DNA of 64,000 nt from Bradyrhizobium viridifuturi (GCF_001238275.1 NZ_LGTB01000015.1:104947-168946); one strand, 5' to 3'; positions 46,747 through 56,126 are shown, counted from the stretch's first letter. Translations and numbers: made by a program. Notes: generated by a model not told the origin, from the sequence alone.

Positions 46747-48402
46747 ATGGCGCTGACGCAAAGACTAGAGTTCCGCCAGTCGCAGTCGCTGGTGATGACG
46801 CCGCAGCTGATGCAGGCGATCAAGCTGCTGCAACTGTCGAACCTGGATCTGTCGACCTTTGTCGAGGAAGAGCTGGAGCGCAACCCGCTGCTGGAGCGGG
46901 CAGCCGACGGGCCGGAACCGCCGGTGGCCGGCGAGCCTGCGATGGAACGGCAGGACTACGGCGATTCCGACGGTTCCTCGAGCTACGGCGACGATGGCGA
47001 CGGCTCCGACATGGCTGCGGGCGCCAGTGGCGAAGCCGCCTTCGAGCCCGGCCAGGAGGAGTGGCTGAACCGCGACCTCGGCACCCGCGCCGAGATCGAA
47101 CAGACGCTCGATTCCGGTCTTGAGAACGTGTTTTCCGAAGAGCCGGCGGAAGCGGCTGCGCGCGCCGCACAGGATGCGCCGCCTTCCGTCTATACCGAAT
47201 GGGGCGGCGGCGCCTCCAGCGACGACGAATACAATCTCGAAGCCTTCGTGGCCGCCGAGCTGACGCTCGCCGACCATCTCGCCGAGCAACTCGCGGTGGC
47301 CTTCTCGGCGCCGGCGCAGCGCATGATCGGGCAGTATCTGATCGACCTGGTCGACGACGCCGGCTACCTGCCGGCCGATCTCGGCCAGGCCGCCGAGCGG
47401 CTCGGTGCGTCGCAGCAGGCGGTCGACGAGGTCGTCGCCGTGTTGCAGAAATTCGATCCGCCGGGCGTCTGCGCCCGAAACCTGAGCGAGTGTCTTGCGA
47501 TCCAGCTGCGCGAGCTCGATCGCTACGACCCGGCGATGCAGGCGCTGGTCGAGCATCTCGATCTGCTCGCCAAGCGCGACATCGCAGGCCTGCGCAAGCT
47601 GTGCGGCGTCGACGACGAAGACATCACCGACATGATCGCCGAGATCCGGCGGCTCGATCCGAAGCCTGGACTGAAGTTCGGCACTTCGCGGACGCAGACC
47701 ATGGTGCCCGACGTCTATGTCCGTCCGGGTCCCGACGGCGGCTGGCACGTCGAGCTCAACAGCGACACTCTGCCGCGCGTGCTGGTCAACCAGACCTATT
47801 ACTCTGAGCTGTCGAAGACGATCCGCAAGGACGGTGACAAGTCGTACTTCACCGACTGCCTGCAGAACGCGACCTGGCTGGTGCGCGCGCTCGATCAGCG
47901 CGCCCGCACCATCCTGAAGGTCGCGACCGAAATCGTCCGCCAGCAGGACGGCTTCTTCACCTATGGCGTCGCGCATCTGCGGCCGCTGAATCTGAAGGCA
48001 GTCGCGGACGCGATCCAGATGCATGAATCGACGGTGTCGCGCGTCACCGCCAACAAATACATGGCGACCAATCGCGGCAGTTTTGAATTGAAGTATTTTT
48101 TCACCGCGTCGATCGCGTCCGCCGACGGCGGCGAGGCGCATTCGGCCGAAGCGGTGCGTCACCACATCAAGCAGTTGATCGACGGCGAAGCGCCGTCGGC
48201 GATCCTGTCCGACGACACGATCGTGGAACGTTTGCGCGCCTCGGGCATTGATATCGCCCGCCGCACCGTCGCGAAGTACCGCGAGGCGATGCGGATACCA
48301 TCCTCGGTGCAGCGCCGCCGTGACAAACAGAGCATGCTCGGTAATGCCCTTTCGGCTCCTGCCTCCTCGCCCGACCGCTCGCGCGATACAGCCCCCGTTT
48401 AG
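46747..48402 (+). CDS. rpoN: RNA polymerase sigma-54 factor
   Basis: A 551-residue sigma-54 needed for nitrogen-regulated and other enhancer-dependent promoters. Region I is the glutamine-rich QRLEFRQSQSLVMTPQLMQAI; the acidic region II spans about residues 55-130; the core-binding and DNA-binding parts follow; and the RpoN box appears as ARRTVAKYREAM near the C-terminus. The preceding lptB and following hpf and ptsN form the usual cluster. The start is ATG 46747. Confidence 0.97.
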   Translation: MALTQRLEFRQSQSLVMTPQLMQAIKLLQLSNLDLSTFVEEELERNPLLERAADGPEPPVAGEPAMERQDYGDSDGSSSYGDDGDGSDMAAGASGEAAFEPGQEEWLNRDLGTRAEIEQTLDSGLENVFSEEPAEAAARAAQDAPPSVYTEWGGGASSDDEYNLEAFVAAELTLADHLAEQLAVAFSAPAQRMIGQYLIDLVDDAGYLPADLGQAAERLGASQQAVDEVVAVLQKFDPPGVCARNLSECLAIQLRELDRYDPAMQALVEHLDLLAKRDIAGLRKLCGVDDEDITDMIAEIRRLDPKPGLKFGTSRTQTMVPDVYVRPGPDGGWHVELNSDTLPRVLVNQTYYSELSKTIRKDGDKSYFTDCLQNATWLVRALDQRARTILKVATEIVRQQDGFFTYGVAHLRPLNLKAVADAIQMHESTVSRVTANKYMATNRGSFELKYFFTASIASADGGEAHSAEAVRHHIKQLIDGEAPSAILSDDTIVERLRASGIDIARRTVAKYREAMRIPSSVQRRRDKQSMLGNALSAPASSPDRSRDTAPV

Positions 48403-48586
48403 GTTACTTCCTGAGGATGGCCCCGTCCAAGTACGGACAGGTCCATGCGCTCGTTGCGTTCGCGTCAAATCGCGATAGTCTCGACCTTTCCAGGCCGAGC
48501 ATCGTCAGAAAGGAAGGCAACCGGAATCCAGCGACCATCATGCTCCTGCAAGACAGACCGAGGCATCCCAGCAATTGAGGCATCAA

Positions 48587-49186
48587 ATGACCCTTCGAAT
48601 CTCGGGAAAGAGCATCAGCATCGGCGAGGCGCTTCGTGCGCGCGTCAGCGACCGCACCGACGAGGTCCTGCGAAAGTATTTTGATGGCAACTATTCCGGT
48701 CACATCACCCTGAGCAAGGATGGCTTCGGCTTCCGAACCGACTGCGCGATACATTTGGATTCCGGGATCACGCTGGAAGCCGAATCCAACGCCGCCGACG
48801 CCTATGCCAGCGCCGACGCCGCGCTGTTGATGATCGAGAAGCGTCTGCGCCGCTACAAGAGCCGGCTCAAGGACCGCTCCGCCCGCAAGGCCTACGCCGC
48901 GACCGCCGCGCTTGCCGAATTGAACGGCGTCGGGCTCGACGCGCCGAGCTACGTCATCGAGGCGCCCGAGAACGAGGACGAGGTCACCGAATACAGCCCG
49001 GTCATCATTGCCGAGGCAACCACCGCGCTGAAGCGGCTTTCGGTCAGCGAGGCGGTGATGGAGCTCGATCTGACCGGCGCCTCCTGCCTGGTGTTCCAGC
49101 ATGGCGGCAGTGGCCGGTTGAACATCATATACCGCCGTACGGACGGCAATGTCGGCTGGGTCGACCCGCCCGCGGTGAGCCCCTGA
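48587..49186 (+). CDS. hpf: Ribosome hibernation promoting factor, long form
   Basis: A 199-residue long HPF that drives 70S dimerisation in stationary phase. The N-terminal S30AE domain begins MTLRISGKSISIGEALRARV and has ITLEAESNAADAYASADAAL; the C-terminal dimerisation domain begins near PVIIAEATTALKRLSVSEAV and ends GRLNIIYRRTDGNVGWVDPP. I chose ATG 48587 over the upstream start at 48575. About 185 bases separate it from rpoN, and ptsN follows. Confidence 0.94.
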   Translation: MTLRISGKSISIGEALRARVSDRTDEVLRKYFDGNYSGHITLSKDGFGFRTDCAIHLDSGITLEAESNAADAYASADAALLMIEKRLRRYKSRLKDRSARKAYAATAALAELNGVGLDAPSYVIEAPENEDEVTEYSPVIIAEATTALKRLSVSEAVMELDLTGASCLVFQHGGSGRLNIIYRRTDGNVGWVDPPAVSP

Positions 49187-49417
49187 GGATAGTTGGCAGA
49201 TGGCATTGACGTTCGAAGCCAGCCCTGCTTATGGTCCGCCGCCTCCAGGAATAAGGGGGGCGGAACAGGGTTCGCAGGTGTTGGCACCGCCGATACGTTG
49301 GAGTAGAAGCCCTGCCAAATGGACCCGGGCTAAGCCCGCATCCCACCTCATCTTCTTGACGCCGCCGCTGTAAAGCCTATTTCGCAACCTGACGGTCATT
49401 CACCTCGGAACGTCCCA

Positions 49418-49879
49418 ATGCCGATTACCGATCTGGTCGCACCCGAGGCGATACTCCCTGCTTTGAAGGTCATCAGCAAGAAGCAGGCGCTGCAGGAACT
49501 TGCGGCGCGTGCCTCGGCTTTGACCGGGCAGAACGAGCGCGCGATCTTCGAAGTGCTGCTGCAGCGCGAGAAGCTCGGCACCACGGCGGTCGGCTATGGC
49601 GTCGCCATCCCGCACGGCAAGCTGCCCAAGCTGGAGAAGCTGTTCGGTTTCTTCGCCCGCCTCGAGCGCCCGATCGATTTCGAGGCGATGGACGGCCAGC
49701 CGGTCGACCTGATCTTCCTGCTGCTGGCGCCTGAAGGCGCCGGCGCCGACCACCTCAAGGCGCTGGCGCGCATCGCCCGCCTGCTGCGCGACCAGGACGT
49801 CGCCAAGAAGCTGCGCGCCTCGCGCGACGCACAGGCGATCTATTCGGTGCTCGCGCTGCCGCCGGCGAGCGCGGCGTAA
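49418..49879 (+). CDS. ptsN: PTS IIA-like nitrogen-regulatory protein (EIIA-Ntr)
   Basis: A 153-residue EIIA-Ntr of the nitrogen PTS, which is phosphorylated by NPr and regulates potassium transport, sensor kinases and other targets. The phosphorylatable His lies in GYGVAIPHGKLPKLEK, and the family features LVAPEAILPALKVISKKQAL and DLIFLLLAPEGAGADHLKAL are intact. The ATG at 49418 follows a weak site. It closes the rpoN cluster; no ptsP or ptsO gene is in the window. Confidence 0.95.
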   Translation: MPITDLVAPEAILPALKVISKKQALQELAARASALTGQNERAIFEVLLQREKLGTTAVGYGVAIPHGKLPKLEKLFGFFARLERPIDFEAMDGQPVDLIFLLLAPEGAGADHLKALARIARLLRDQDVAKKLRASRDAQAIYSVLALPPASAA

Positions 49880-49968
49880 TCATCCGCGTCAGCGGATTCG
49901 TTCGCGCAATTGTCTTCAGGAATAGTTGTTGGTCGCTCGTTCGCGCGCGCTGATGCGTTGTGAACGCC

Positions 49969-50606
49969 TCAGCAGATCGTCGGCAGCAGTCGGCGAACTT
50001 CGTCGAGCAGATCCGGAACGGCCTTCTCGTCGTCAGCAAGATGCCTGAGCAGTGCGCTCTGGAACAGGCCGTCGAACAGCGCGTAGAGCGCGGCCGGTGA
50101 CGATGCCGGCTTCTTGTTGCCGAGTTCGGCGTAGCGCGTGGCGATGCGCCAGATCATCGCTTCCAGGCTCTTGTCGATCTCGAGCACGTCCTTGCGAAAC
50201 GCGGGCTCGAACATCGCCTGCGAGCGCAGGTCGTACCAGAGCCGGTGCATCCGGGCTTCGTCCCGCAGCGTCGCCGCGAGCTTGGCGAGGAAGCCTTCGG
50301 TCAGTTCGTCGCGGCTGCGTGCGGTCGTCACCACCTCGTCATAGCGCGTCACGCATTTCGCCTTGTAGTGGCGGACGCAGCAGCAGATCAGATCGAGCTT
50401 GTCGCTGAAGTAGTAGTGAAACACCCCGTGCGTGAATGCGGAGTTCTGCGCGATCTCGCGCAGGCTGGTACGCGCGAAGCCGAGCTCGCCGAGCGTCTCC
50501 AGCGCAGCTCCGCAAGCTCGACGCGCCGTGCGTTGAACTTCTCGTCGCGCAGCGCCTCGCTCGCCACGGCCACGCGCTGGGCCGCTCCTGTCGCCTGCCG
50601 CGCCAT
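49969..50606 (-). pseudogene. TetR family regulator, frameshifted in this sequence
   Basis: Two frames make a 212-residue TetR regulator. The first (ATG 50606) gives MARQATGAAQRVAVASEALR and DEKFNARRVELAE, then breaks; the second continues with AALETLGELGFARTSLREIA, QNSAFTHGVFHYYFSDK (the TetR helix-turn-helix) and the ligand-binding helices to the stop at 49969. Adding one G at 50507 (GAGGCT for GAGCT on the minus strand) joins them. It is divergent from the SDR/reductase/ligase operon and 83 bases from a strong palindromic operator, so it probably represses that operon and itself. Ligand unknown. Confidence 0.85.
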
Positions 50607-50944
50607 CCGGTGCCTTTCCTCTGTCGCTTCGCTCGAGCAACTATACCGCGGCGATCGCGGAGTGCTCCATCCCTTCACAATCATCCTCTTTGACACTTGT
50701 CAAATTCAGACTTGACAAGTGTCAAGTTCCTGGACGAGGGTTGGCCCAATAATTTGGACAACCGTCAAGACGGCTGACCAATCGACGAAACAGGAGGAAA
50801 TGCACCGCCCGGGGCGCGCCCATGCTGCGCCCCGCCGACGTCGGCCGCGATCACTGCTGCGCTCCAAATGCGCAACGCCCGGCCCGCGCAGCCCCCAGTC
50901 CACGGCACCGATCAAGATCATCAAAGCAAAGGGAGGACTACGTC
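50607..50944. other. 338-base TetR/SDR divergent promoter region
   Basis: No gene seen. It contains the nested operator palindrome at 50690-50725, which overlaps TTGACA -35-like hexamers on both strands, and a 200-base leader ahead of the SDR gene of ordinary GC-rich composition that ends in AAAGGGAGGAC, a good ribosome site. Confidence 0.6.
50690..50725. promoter_or_regulatory. Double palindromic TetR-type operator
   Basis: TTGACACTTGTCAA (50690-50703), eight bases, TTGACAAGTGTCAA (50712-50725): the two 14-base arms are exact inverted copies, and each is itself nearly palindromic (TTGACA...TGTCAA). This is the form expected for two TetR dimers. TTGACA/TGTCAA also resembles -35 elements facing either way. 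Confidence 0.75.
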
Positions 50945-51748
50945 ATGAGTGGGAAGAGCCTTGAAGGCAGGAAAGCCCTGGTCACCGGCGGCGCCCGGGG
51001 GATTGGCGCGGCGATCGCGCAGGCGCTGGCGCGGTCCGGTGCCGCGGTCATGATCGGCGACATTCTCGACGACGCCGGCAAGACCAGCGCCGCCGAGATC
51101 GCCAAGGCCGGGGTGAAGAGCGGCTTCGTCAAGCTCGACGTCACCGACGACGCGCAGTGGGAGCGGGCCGCCGCAGCGACGGTCGAAACCCTCGGCGGCT
51201 TCGACATCCTGATCAACAATGCCGGCATCGAGATCACCTCGCTGGTCGCCGACATCAAGGCCGAGGACGCGCGTCGGATGTGCGACGTCAACATCGTCGG
51301 CACCGTGCTCGGCATGAAGCACGCCTTCCGCGCGATGCGGCCGGGCGGCGCGGCGGGCAAGGGCGGTGCGGTGGTCAATATCGCGTCCGTCGCGGCGACG
51401 ATCGCCTTCCCGAGCATCGCCGTCTACTCCGGCACCAAATCCGCGGTCGACCGCATGACCCGCGTCGGTGCGATGGAAGCCGGCAAGCTCGGCTATGGCG
51501 TGCGCGTCAACTGCATCTATCCCGGCCTGATCCCGACCGACATGGGTCTGCAGCTCGCCAATGACATCGTGAAGATCGGCCTTGCGCCCGACGTCAACGC
51601 CGCCGTCGGCTCGGTGGTGGAGCAGACGCCGCTCGGCAAGCTCGCGGAGGTCACCGACATCGCCGACGCCGCGGTGTTCCTGTGCTCGAACGATGCCCGC
51701 TTCATCACCGGCATCGGCCTGCCGGTCGACGGCGGCATGGGCATGTAG
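50945..51748 (+). CDS. Short-chain dehydrogenase/reductase
   Basis: A 267-residue classical SDR. Cofactor motif VTGGARGIGAAIAQAL at about residue 13, acidic GDILDDAGK favouring NAD, LINNAGIEI, the active-site Ser in NIASVAATIAF, YSGTKSAVDR with catalytic Tyr and Lys, and VNCIYPGLIPTDMG. It oxidises or reduces an alcohol/ketone, typically a hydroxyacyl or cyclic alcohol. It is the first gene after the TetR operator and precedes a saccharopine-reductase-like gene by 36 bases. Start ATG 50945 with GGGAGG upstream. Confidence 0.92.
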   Translation: MSGKSLEGRKALVTGGARGIGAAIAQALARSGAAVMIGDILDDAGKTSAAEIAKAGVKSGFVKLDVTDDAQWERAAAATVETLGGFDILINNAGIEITSLVADIKAEDARRMCDVNIVGTVLGMKHAFRAMRPGGAAGKGGAVVNIASVAATIAFPSIAVYSGTKSAVDRMTRVGAMEAGKLGYGVRVNCIYPGLIPTDMGLQLANDIVKIGLAPDVNAAVGSVVEQTPLGKLAEVTDIADAAVFLCSNDARFITGIGLPVDGGMGM

Positions 51749-51784
51749 CAACGAAGCCGACAACAAGCATTTCGGAGGATCGCA

Positions 51785-52914
51785 ATGAGCGAGAAGAAGC
51801 CCGTCATCGTCTATGGCGCGTCCGGCTACACCGGCCGGCTGGTCTGCGAATATCTGCGCGAGTACAACATCCCCTTCATCGCCGCCGGCCGCAGTGCCGA
51901 CAAGCTCAACGCCGCGATGAAGTCGAACGTGGCCGGCATCGAGACCGCCGACTACGAGGTCGTGACGGTGCCGCACACCGCCTCGGCGCTGACTGAACTG
52001 TTCAAGGGCGCCTCGGTGGTGCTCAACACCGTGGGCCCGTTCGCCAAGTTCGGCATCGAGGTGGTGCAGGCTTGCCTCGCTGCCAAGTGCCACTACACCG
52101 ACACGACCGGCGAGCAGGACTGGCTGATCACGCTCGAGCAGGAGTTCGGCACAAAGTTCGCGAATGCCGGCTTGCTGCTGGCGCCGGGCATCGCGCAGAT
52201 GTACACGACGGGCGAGATCGCCGCACAGCTGTGCCTGGAGACGCCCGGCCTCGACACGCTCGATATCGCCGTGTTCTGGGGCGGCAGCCCGACCATCGCC
52301 TCGACGCAGACCATCCTGGTCAACGCCGCGATGGCCAAGGCCTACTACCTCGAGCAGAACAAATACGTCGAGCATCAGCCCGATGCCGGTCTCTATAACC
52401 TCGCCATCCCCGGCCAGCACGAGCTGGCGCTGGCGCTGCCCTGGGGCGGCACCTCGCACCCGGTGTGGTTCAAGCGCGATCCGCGCGTCGCCAACGTGAA
52501 GGTGCTGGGCGGCGTGTTCAACCGTGCGCTGATGCTGGGCGTGCCGCAGATCGTCGCCGCGGCGCTGGACGCGACCAAGGACATGAAGCCCGACGAGCGC
52601 TACGCCGCGTTGGCGCAGACCGCGGCCGGCGTGATGAACACCATGCCGCCGCGCGAGAACCCGCGCGTCAACAAGTCGCTGGATTCGGTGTACGCCTCCG
52701 GCCCGCTGGGGCGCGCGCACTGCGTCATCTACGGCAACAGCAACTACAAGCAGACCGGCATGTTGCAGGCCTTTGCCGCGGCGTACCTGCTGCAGCAGCC
52801 GCCCAAGCGCGTCGCTTCGCCTCCGGCTGCCAGGCGTTCGGCCATCATGAGCTGCTCGGGCAATTGCGCAGCTTCGGCCTGGTCGGCAAGCCGGTCCTGA
52901 CCGTGCACGATTGA
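51785..52914 (+). CDS. Saccharopine dehydrogenase/trans-enoyl reductase-like protein, C-terminus frameshifted
   Basis: A protein of about 376 residues with an N-terminal Rossmann domain (VIVYGASGYTGRLVCEYL), AAGRSADKLNAAM and LNTVGPFAKFGIEVVQACLA, which mark the saccharopine-dehydrogenase-like superfamily including mycobacterial enoyl reductases. The open frame ends at 52900 with a nonsense tail; adding one G at 52813 (GTCGGCTTC) gives FASGCQAFGHHELLGQLR and FGLVGKPVLTVHD, stopping at 52914. It probably reduces an enoyl or keto intermediate; the SDR before it and an acyl ligase after it suggest breakdown of a lipid, terpene or steroid-like compound. Confidence 0.82.
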
Positions 52915-53057
52915 GCTTGGGCCCCGATCGGATCGGGGCTCGACACTCCGTTCCCTGAAGCGTTTTCGTCAGGCGCACCGGTATCCGCCTTGCTCGAAGA
53001 CGTCTATCCGCGGGTGACGCCGTCGCGCGTCACCCGCGCCCTCTCGCGAGGCCCGCC

Positions 53058-54587
53058 ATGCGCTTCATCGATTATCTCGACAAGGGTGCCTCGCTCGGCG
53101 CCGACGCGCCGTGCCTCACCATGGATGGCCGCGACCTCAGCTATGGCGAGGTGCAGCGCTTGAGCTACCGGATCGCGCGCGGGCTCGAGCGATCCGGCAT
53201 CGCGCCCGGCGAGAAGGTCGCGATCCTGTCCGGCAACGATCCGCTTGCCTTCGCCTGCGTGTTCGGCATCTCGCGCGCTGCCGCGGTGTGGTGCCCGATC
53301 AATCCACGCAACGAGGCGGCCGAGAACAAGTTCATCCTCGACCAGTTCGATTGCAATCTGCTGCTGTTTCATTCGAGCTTTGCGCCGATGGTCGAGGCCG
53401 TGAGGCAGGACCTGCCGAAGCTGCGCGCGCTGGTCTGCCTCGATCAGGAAATGCCGTTCGCGCCGTCGTTCGACCGCTGGCTGTCCGGGCTTGCCGACGA
53501 TCACCATCAGCGCGAAACCGTCGACGATCTCGCGATGATCCCCGGCACCGGCGGCACCACCGGCAAGCCCAAGGGCGTGATGCTGTCGGGCCGCAACATC
53601 GAGGCGATGACCGCGCTGACCCTGATGGGCTATCCGTTCAAGGGCCGTCCGGTCTATCTCGCGCTGGCGCCGCTGACGCACGCCGCGGGGGTGCTGTGTT
53701 TTCCGATCATGACGCTGGGCGGCCGCGTCGTGATCATGCACCACCCTGATATCGGCGAGTTCTTGGCGCTGATCGCGCGCTATCGCGTAACCCACACCTT
53801 CCTGCCGCCGACCGTGATCTACATGCTGCTCGACCATCCCGGGCTCGACGCGGCCGATCGCAGCTCGCTGCAATGCTTCTGGTATGGCGCGGCGCCGATC
53901 TCGGCGGCGCGGCTTGCGGAGGCGTTGCGCCGGATCGGGCCGATGGCGCAGCTGTTCGGCCAGACCGAGGCGCCGATGATGATCTCGATGATGCCGCCAG
54001 CCGATCACTATCATGCAGACGGCATGATCGCGATGGAGCGGCTGTCCTCGGCCGGGCGGATCGGCCCGCTGGTGCAGGCCGGCATCATGGATGGCGACGG
54101 CAAGCTGTTGGCTGCGGGATCGCGCGGCGAGATCGTGGTGCGCGGCTCGCTCGTCATGGACGGCTACTACAAGAACCCGGAGGCCACGCGCGAAGCATCA
54201 GTGCACGGCTGGCACCATACCGGCGACATCGGCTACATCGACGCCGACGGCTATCTCTATATCGTCGACCGCGCCAAGGACATGATCATCACCGGCGGCT
54301 TCAACGTCTATTCGATCGAGGTCGAGAACGCGTTGCGGGCCCATGAGGCGGTGCAGGATTGCGCCGTGATCGGAATGCCCGACGACAAATGGGGCGAGCG
54401 CATCGTCGCCGTGGTGCAGCCGCGCGCCGGTCACACCGTCGATGCGACGGCGCTGGCGGCGTTCGTCAAGCAGCAGATCGGCAGCATCAAGACGCCGAAG
54501 CAGATCGAGGTCTGGGACGATCTTCCGCGCTCCAAGGTCGGCAAGGTGCTGAAGCCGGACATCCGCGCGCGGCTGGTGCAACGCTAG
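53058..54587 (+). CDS. Acyl-CoA synthetase (AMP-binding ligase)
   Basis: A 509-residue ANL-superfamily enzyme that activates a carboxylic acid with ATP and joins it to CoA. The P-loop-like motif is IPGTGGTTGKPKGVML, then QLFGQTEAPMMISM, the GEIVVRGSLVMDGYYKNPEA hinge region, HTGDIGYIDADGYLYIVDR with the adenylate Asp, and the C-terminal Lys in DLPRSKVGKVLK. It lies 143 bases after the reductase gene and likely belongs to the TetR regulon. The substrate class, fatty or cyclic acid, is undetermined. Confidence 0.93.
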   Translation: MRFIDYLDKGASLGADAPCLTMDGRDLSYGEVQRLSYRIARGLERSGIAPGEKVAILSGNDPLAFACVFGISRAAAVWCPINPRNEAAENKFILDQFDCNLLLFHSSFAPMVEAVRQDLPKLRALVCLDQEMPFAPSFDRWLSGLADDHHQRETVDDLAMIPGTGGTTGKPKGVMLSGRNIEAMTALTLMGYPFKGRPVYLALAPLTHAAGVLCFPIMTLGGRVVIMHHPDIGEFLALIARYRVTHTFLPPTVIYMLLDHPGLDAADRSSLQCFWYGAAPISAARLAEALRRIGPMAQLFGQTEAPMMISMMPPADHYHADGMIAMERLSSAGRIGPLVQAGIMDGDGKLLAAGSRGEIVVRGSLVMDGYYKNPEATREASVHGWHHTGDIGYIDADGYLYIVDRAKDMIITGGFNVYSIEVENALRAHEAVQDCAVIGMPDDKWGERIVAVVQPRAGHTVDATALAAFVKQQIGSIKTPKQIEVWDDLPRSKVGKVLKPDIRARLVQR

Positions 54588-54605
54588 CCCGCGCGATCCG
54601 GGCAT

Positions 54606-55163
54606 CTATCTCTTGCCGTACTCGGTGAACACATAGTCGCGGTTCTGCACCACCGTGTGACAGGCATAACCGCATTTTGCGTCGTTTTCTTGCGGCGGAT
54701 TATCCGTCGTGTTGGCAGGCCTGAACACATCTGTCGCCGCGTCGTACTCGAATGCGCCGTACCCCCAGCCGCCGCTATCGGCGAACCTCTTGCTGTCCTT
54801 CAACATGAAATCGACGTCGTGCTGCGCGCCTGGCACGGTTGGTTGGCCGGGATATGCCTCTTGCTTCTTCGGGACCCAGTGAATCTTCGCCATCTTGGCG
54901 CCATCGGGGAACGGCTTGCCATTGCCGGGTACGCCCTCCCGGTAGGCACCGATCATCGCGGGGTTGCCCAGGATCACGGCGATTACGCCTTCGTTCTCGC
55001 TGATCGCGATCACCGACCAGTCCTCGTATCCCCTGAACTCGGAGAACGCGAGCCCATTCGGCACTTGCAGGCTGTACTTGTCTTGCGCGGAAATTGCGAC
55101 ACCAGTCGCCAGGACGGAAATCGACACCGAAGCAACGAGATTGATCAGCCAGCTCTTCTGCAT
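54606..55163 (-). CDS. Cytochrome P460-family protein with CX3CH haem motif
   Basis: A 185-residue exported protein. A signal peptide (SWLINLVASVSISVLATGVA, cut near ISA) precedes a cytochrome P460 domain with EFRGYEDWSVIAISEN, VPKKQEAYPGQPTVPGAQ and DSGGWGYGAFEYD. The haem-attachment sequence is KCGYACHTVV, with three residues between the cysteines (CX3CH) instead of two. P460 cytochromes oxidise hydroxylamine or detoxify nitric oxide; the role here is unknown. It is convergent to the acyl ligase and has no close operon partner. Start ATG 55163. Confidence 0.85.
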   Translation of the reverse strand: MQKSWLINLVASVSISVLATGVAISAQDKYSLQVPNGLAFSEFRGYEDWSVIAISENEGVIAVILGNPAMIGAYREGVPGNGKPFPDGAKMAKIHWVPKKQEAYPGQPTVPGAQHDVDFMLKDSKRFADSGGWGYGAFEYDAATDVFRPANTTDNPPQENDAKCGYACHTVVQNRDYVFTEYGKR

Positions 55164-55442
55164 GGTCGCATCCCTCCTTTGATCGATTTTGGTGGTGAAT
55201 AATTGTTGCCGGAAATTCCCCTGTCGCATTCCGTTTCACGAGAACCAATTACAACACGGAACTGCGCGGAGCGAAATGGAGTCGCGACCGTGGCCCGCTG
55301 CCCAGGGCTGCGCTCAAGAGCTGCTCACATTGACCGAGCCTTGGCCTGGCGTGATCGAGCATGCGAGCGCCCATTGACAACCCGGCGGTGACGCCGGAAG
55401 ACGGACGTGCGCAACATTGCATATGCGAACCAGGGATCACTG

Positions 55443-55790
55443 ATGTCCCGCGATTTTCGCCTTGATCGTGTTCCCGTCGACGTTCTCGCGTACGAACTCG
55501 CCGAAGAGCGGGCGAGTGCGCTCGGTCGGATGGGGCGCGCCCTCGAACAAGCACTTGCCAAGCTGCGCGAGTTCGATGCCGCGCATCCGCACGCTGAAGC
55601 CACGGCGCCCGCGCATCAGGCACGGCGCATCCTGGTGCGGGAAGCCGGCCATGCGCTCTGGATGTTCGTGGTGCAGCGAGAGGCGTGCGGGCTGCGCAAC
55701 AACCGCATGCTGATGCGGGACTATAACGTGCCCGGCGAGGTGCAGCTCAGCATGGGGCCGGTGCTCACCACATCAAATCCATCACCATAA
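55443..55790 (+). CDS. DUF6665-like small protein
   Basis: A 115-residue soluble protein, helical, with LAYELAEERASALGRMGRAL, a QARRILVREAGHALWMFVVQREACGL core and a RDYNVPGEVQLSMGPVL tail. The pattern of an N-terminal helix ending in a glycine-arginine segment, then a REAG/A-LW-VVQREACGLR block matches what I recall as DUF6665. Function unknown. I chose the internal ATG 55443 over 55407. Its stop is within the terminator of the opposite hsp20 operon. Confidence 0.7.
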   Translation: MSRDFRLDRVPVDVLAYELAEERASALGRMGRALEQALAKLREFDAAHPHAEATAPAHQARRILVREAGHALWMFVVQREACGLRNNRMLMRDYNVPGEVQLSMGPVLTTSNPSP

Positions 55791-55830
55791 AAAATGCGCG
55801 GGCCGCCTCTGTGTCGAGGCAGCCCGCGCG
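55789..55830 (-). terminator. Rho-independent terminator of the hsp20-DUF1150 operon
   Basis: On the minus strand CGCGCGGGC-TGCCTC, a short loop, GAGGCG-GCCCGCGC is followed by ATTTTTTATGG. The stem is long and GC-rich with a real T-run, and lies 30 bases after the DUF1150 stop. Reversed, it also abuts the stop of the convergent DUF6665-like gene at 55790. Confidence 0.85.
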
Positions 55831-55859
55831 TATCAGCGGATGCTGAAGCTAACAATACG

Positions 55860-56126
55860 TCAGTGGACGCTGACGGCTTGCAGCTCATTGCTCCAGGCGT
55901 TTGCGATCGCGGCTTCGCGGCTGTCGGTCAGCATGATCGGCGTGCCGTCGGCGGCATGCAGTGCGAACAGCTTGAGGCCGGGCGCGATCTTCGGCGCCTG
56001 CGGAAAGAGATCGGGCACGTCCTCGGAACGGACCTGCTTCACATAGGCGATGTGGCCTTCGCCCAGATGAGCCAGTGCTTCCGGCGTGACGCTGTCGGAT
56101 TGGAAGATGATACTCGCTTCACTCAT
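55860..56126 (-). CDS. DUF1150 family protein
   Basis: An 88-residue protein of the DUF1150 family, small alphaproteobacterial proteins commonly encoded beside hsp20 genes. Recognisable parts are LGEGHIAYVKQVRSEDVPDL, PGLKLFALHAADGTPIMLTD and SREAAIANAWSNELQAVSVH at the end. It lies 50 bases downstream of hsp20 on the same strand, with the operon terminator after it, so it is heat-inducible with its partner. Function unknown. Confidence 0.92.
   Translation of the reverse strand: MSEASIIFQSDSVTPEALAHLGEGHIAYVKQVRSEDVPDLFPQAPKIAPGLKLFALHAADGTPIMLTDSREAAIANAWSNELQAVSVH

Noticed and set aside
46765..48468. A 567-codon minus-strand frame opposite rpoN
   Set aside because: rpoN is unambiguous and this frame is its GC shadow.
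49201..49374. A possible small gene (57 codons) between hpf and ptsN
   Set aside because: It starts with ATG and is open to a TAA, but has no convincing ribosome site and its proline/arginine-rich translation resembles random GC-rich sequence.
50921..52978. A 685-codon minus-strand frame opposite the SDR and reductase genes
   Set aside because: It mirrors two well-supported genes and has shadow-like composition (repeated HRRG, AGHG, DRRR runs).
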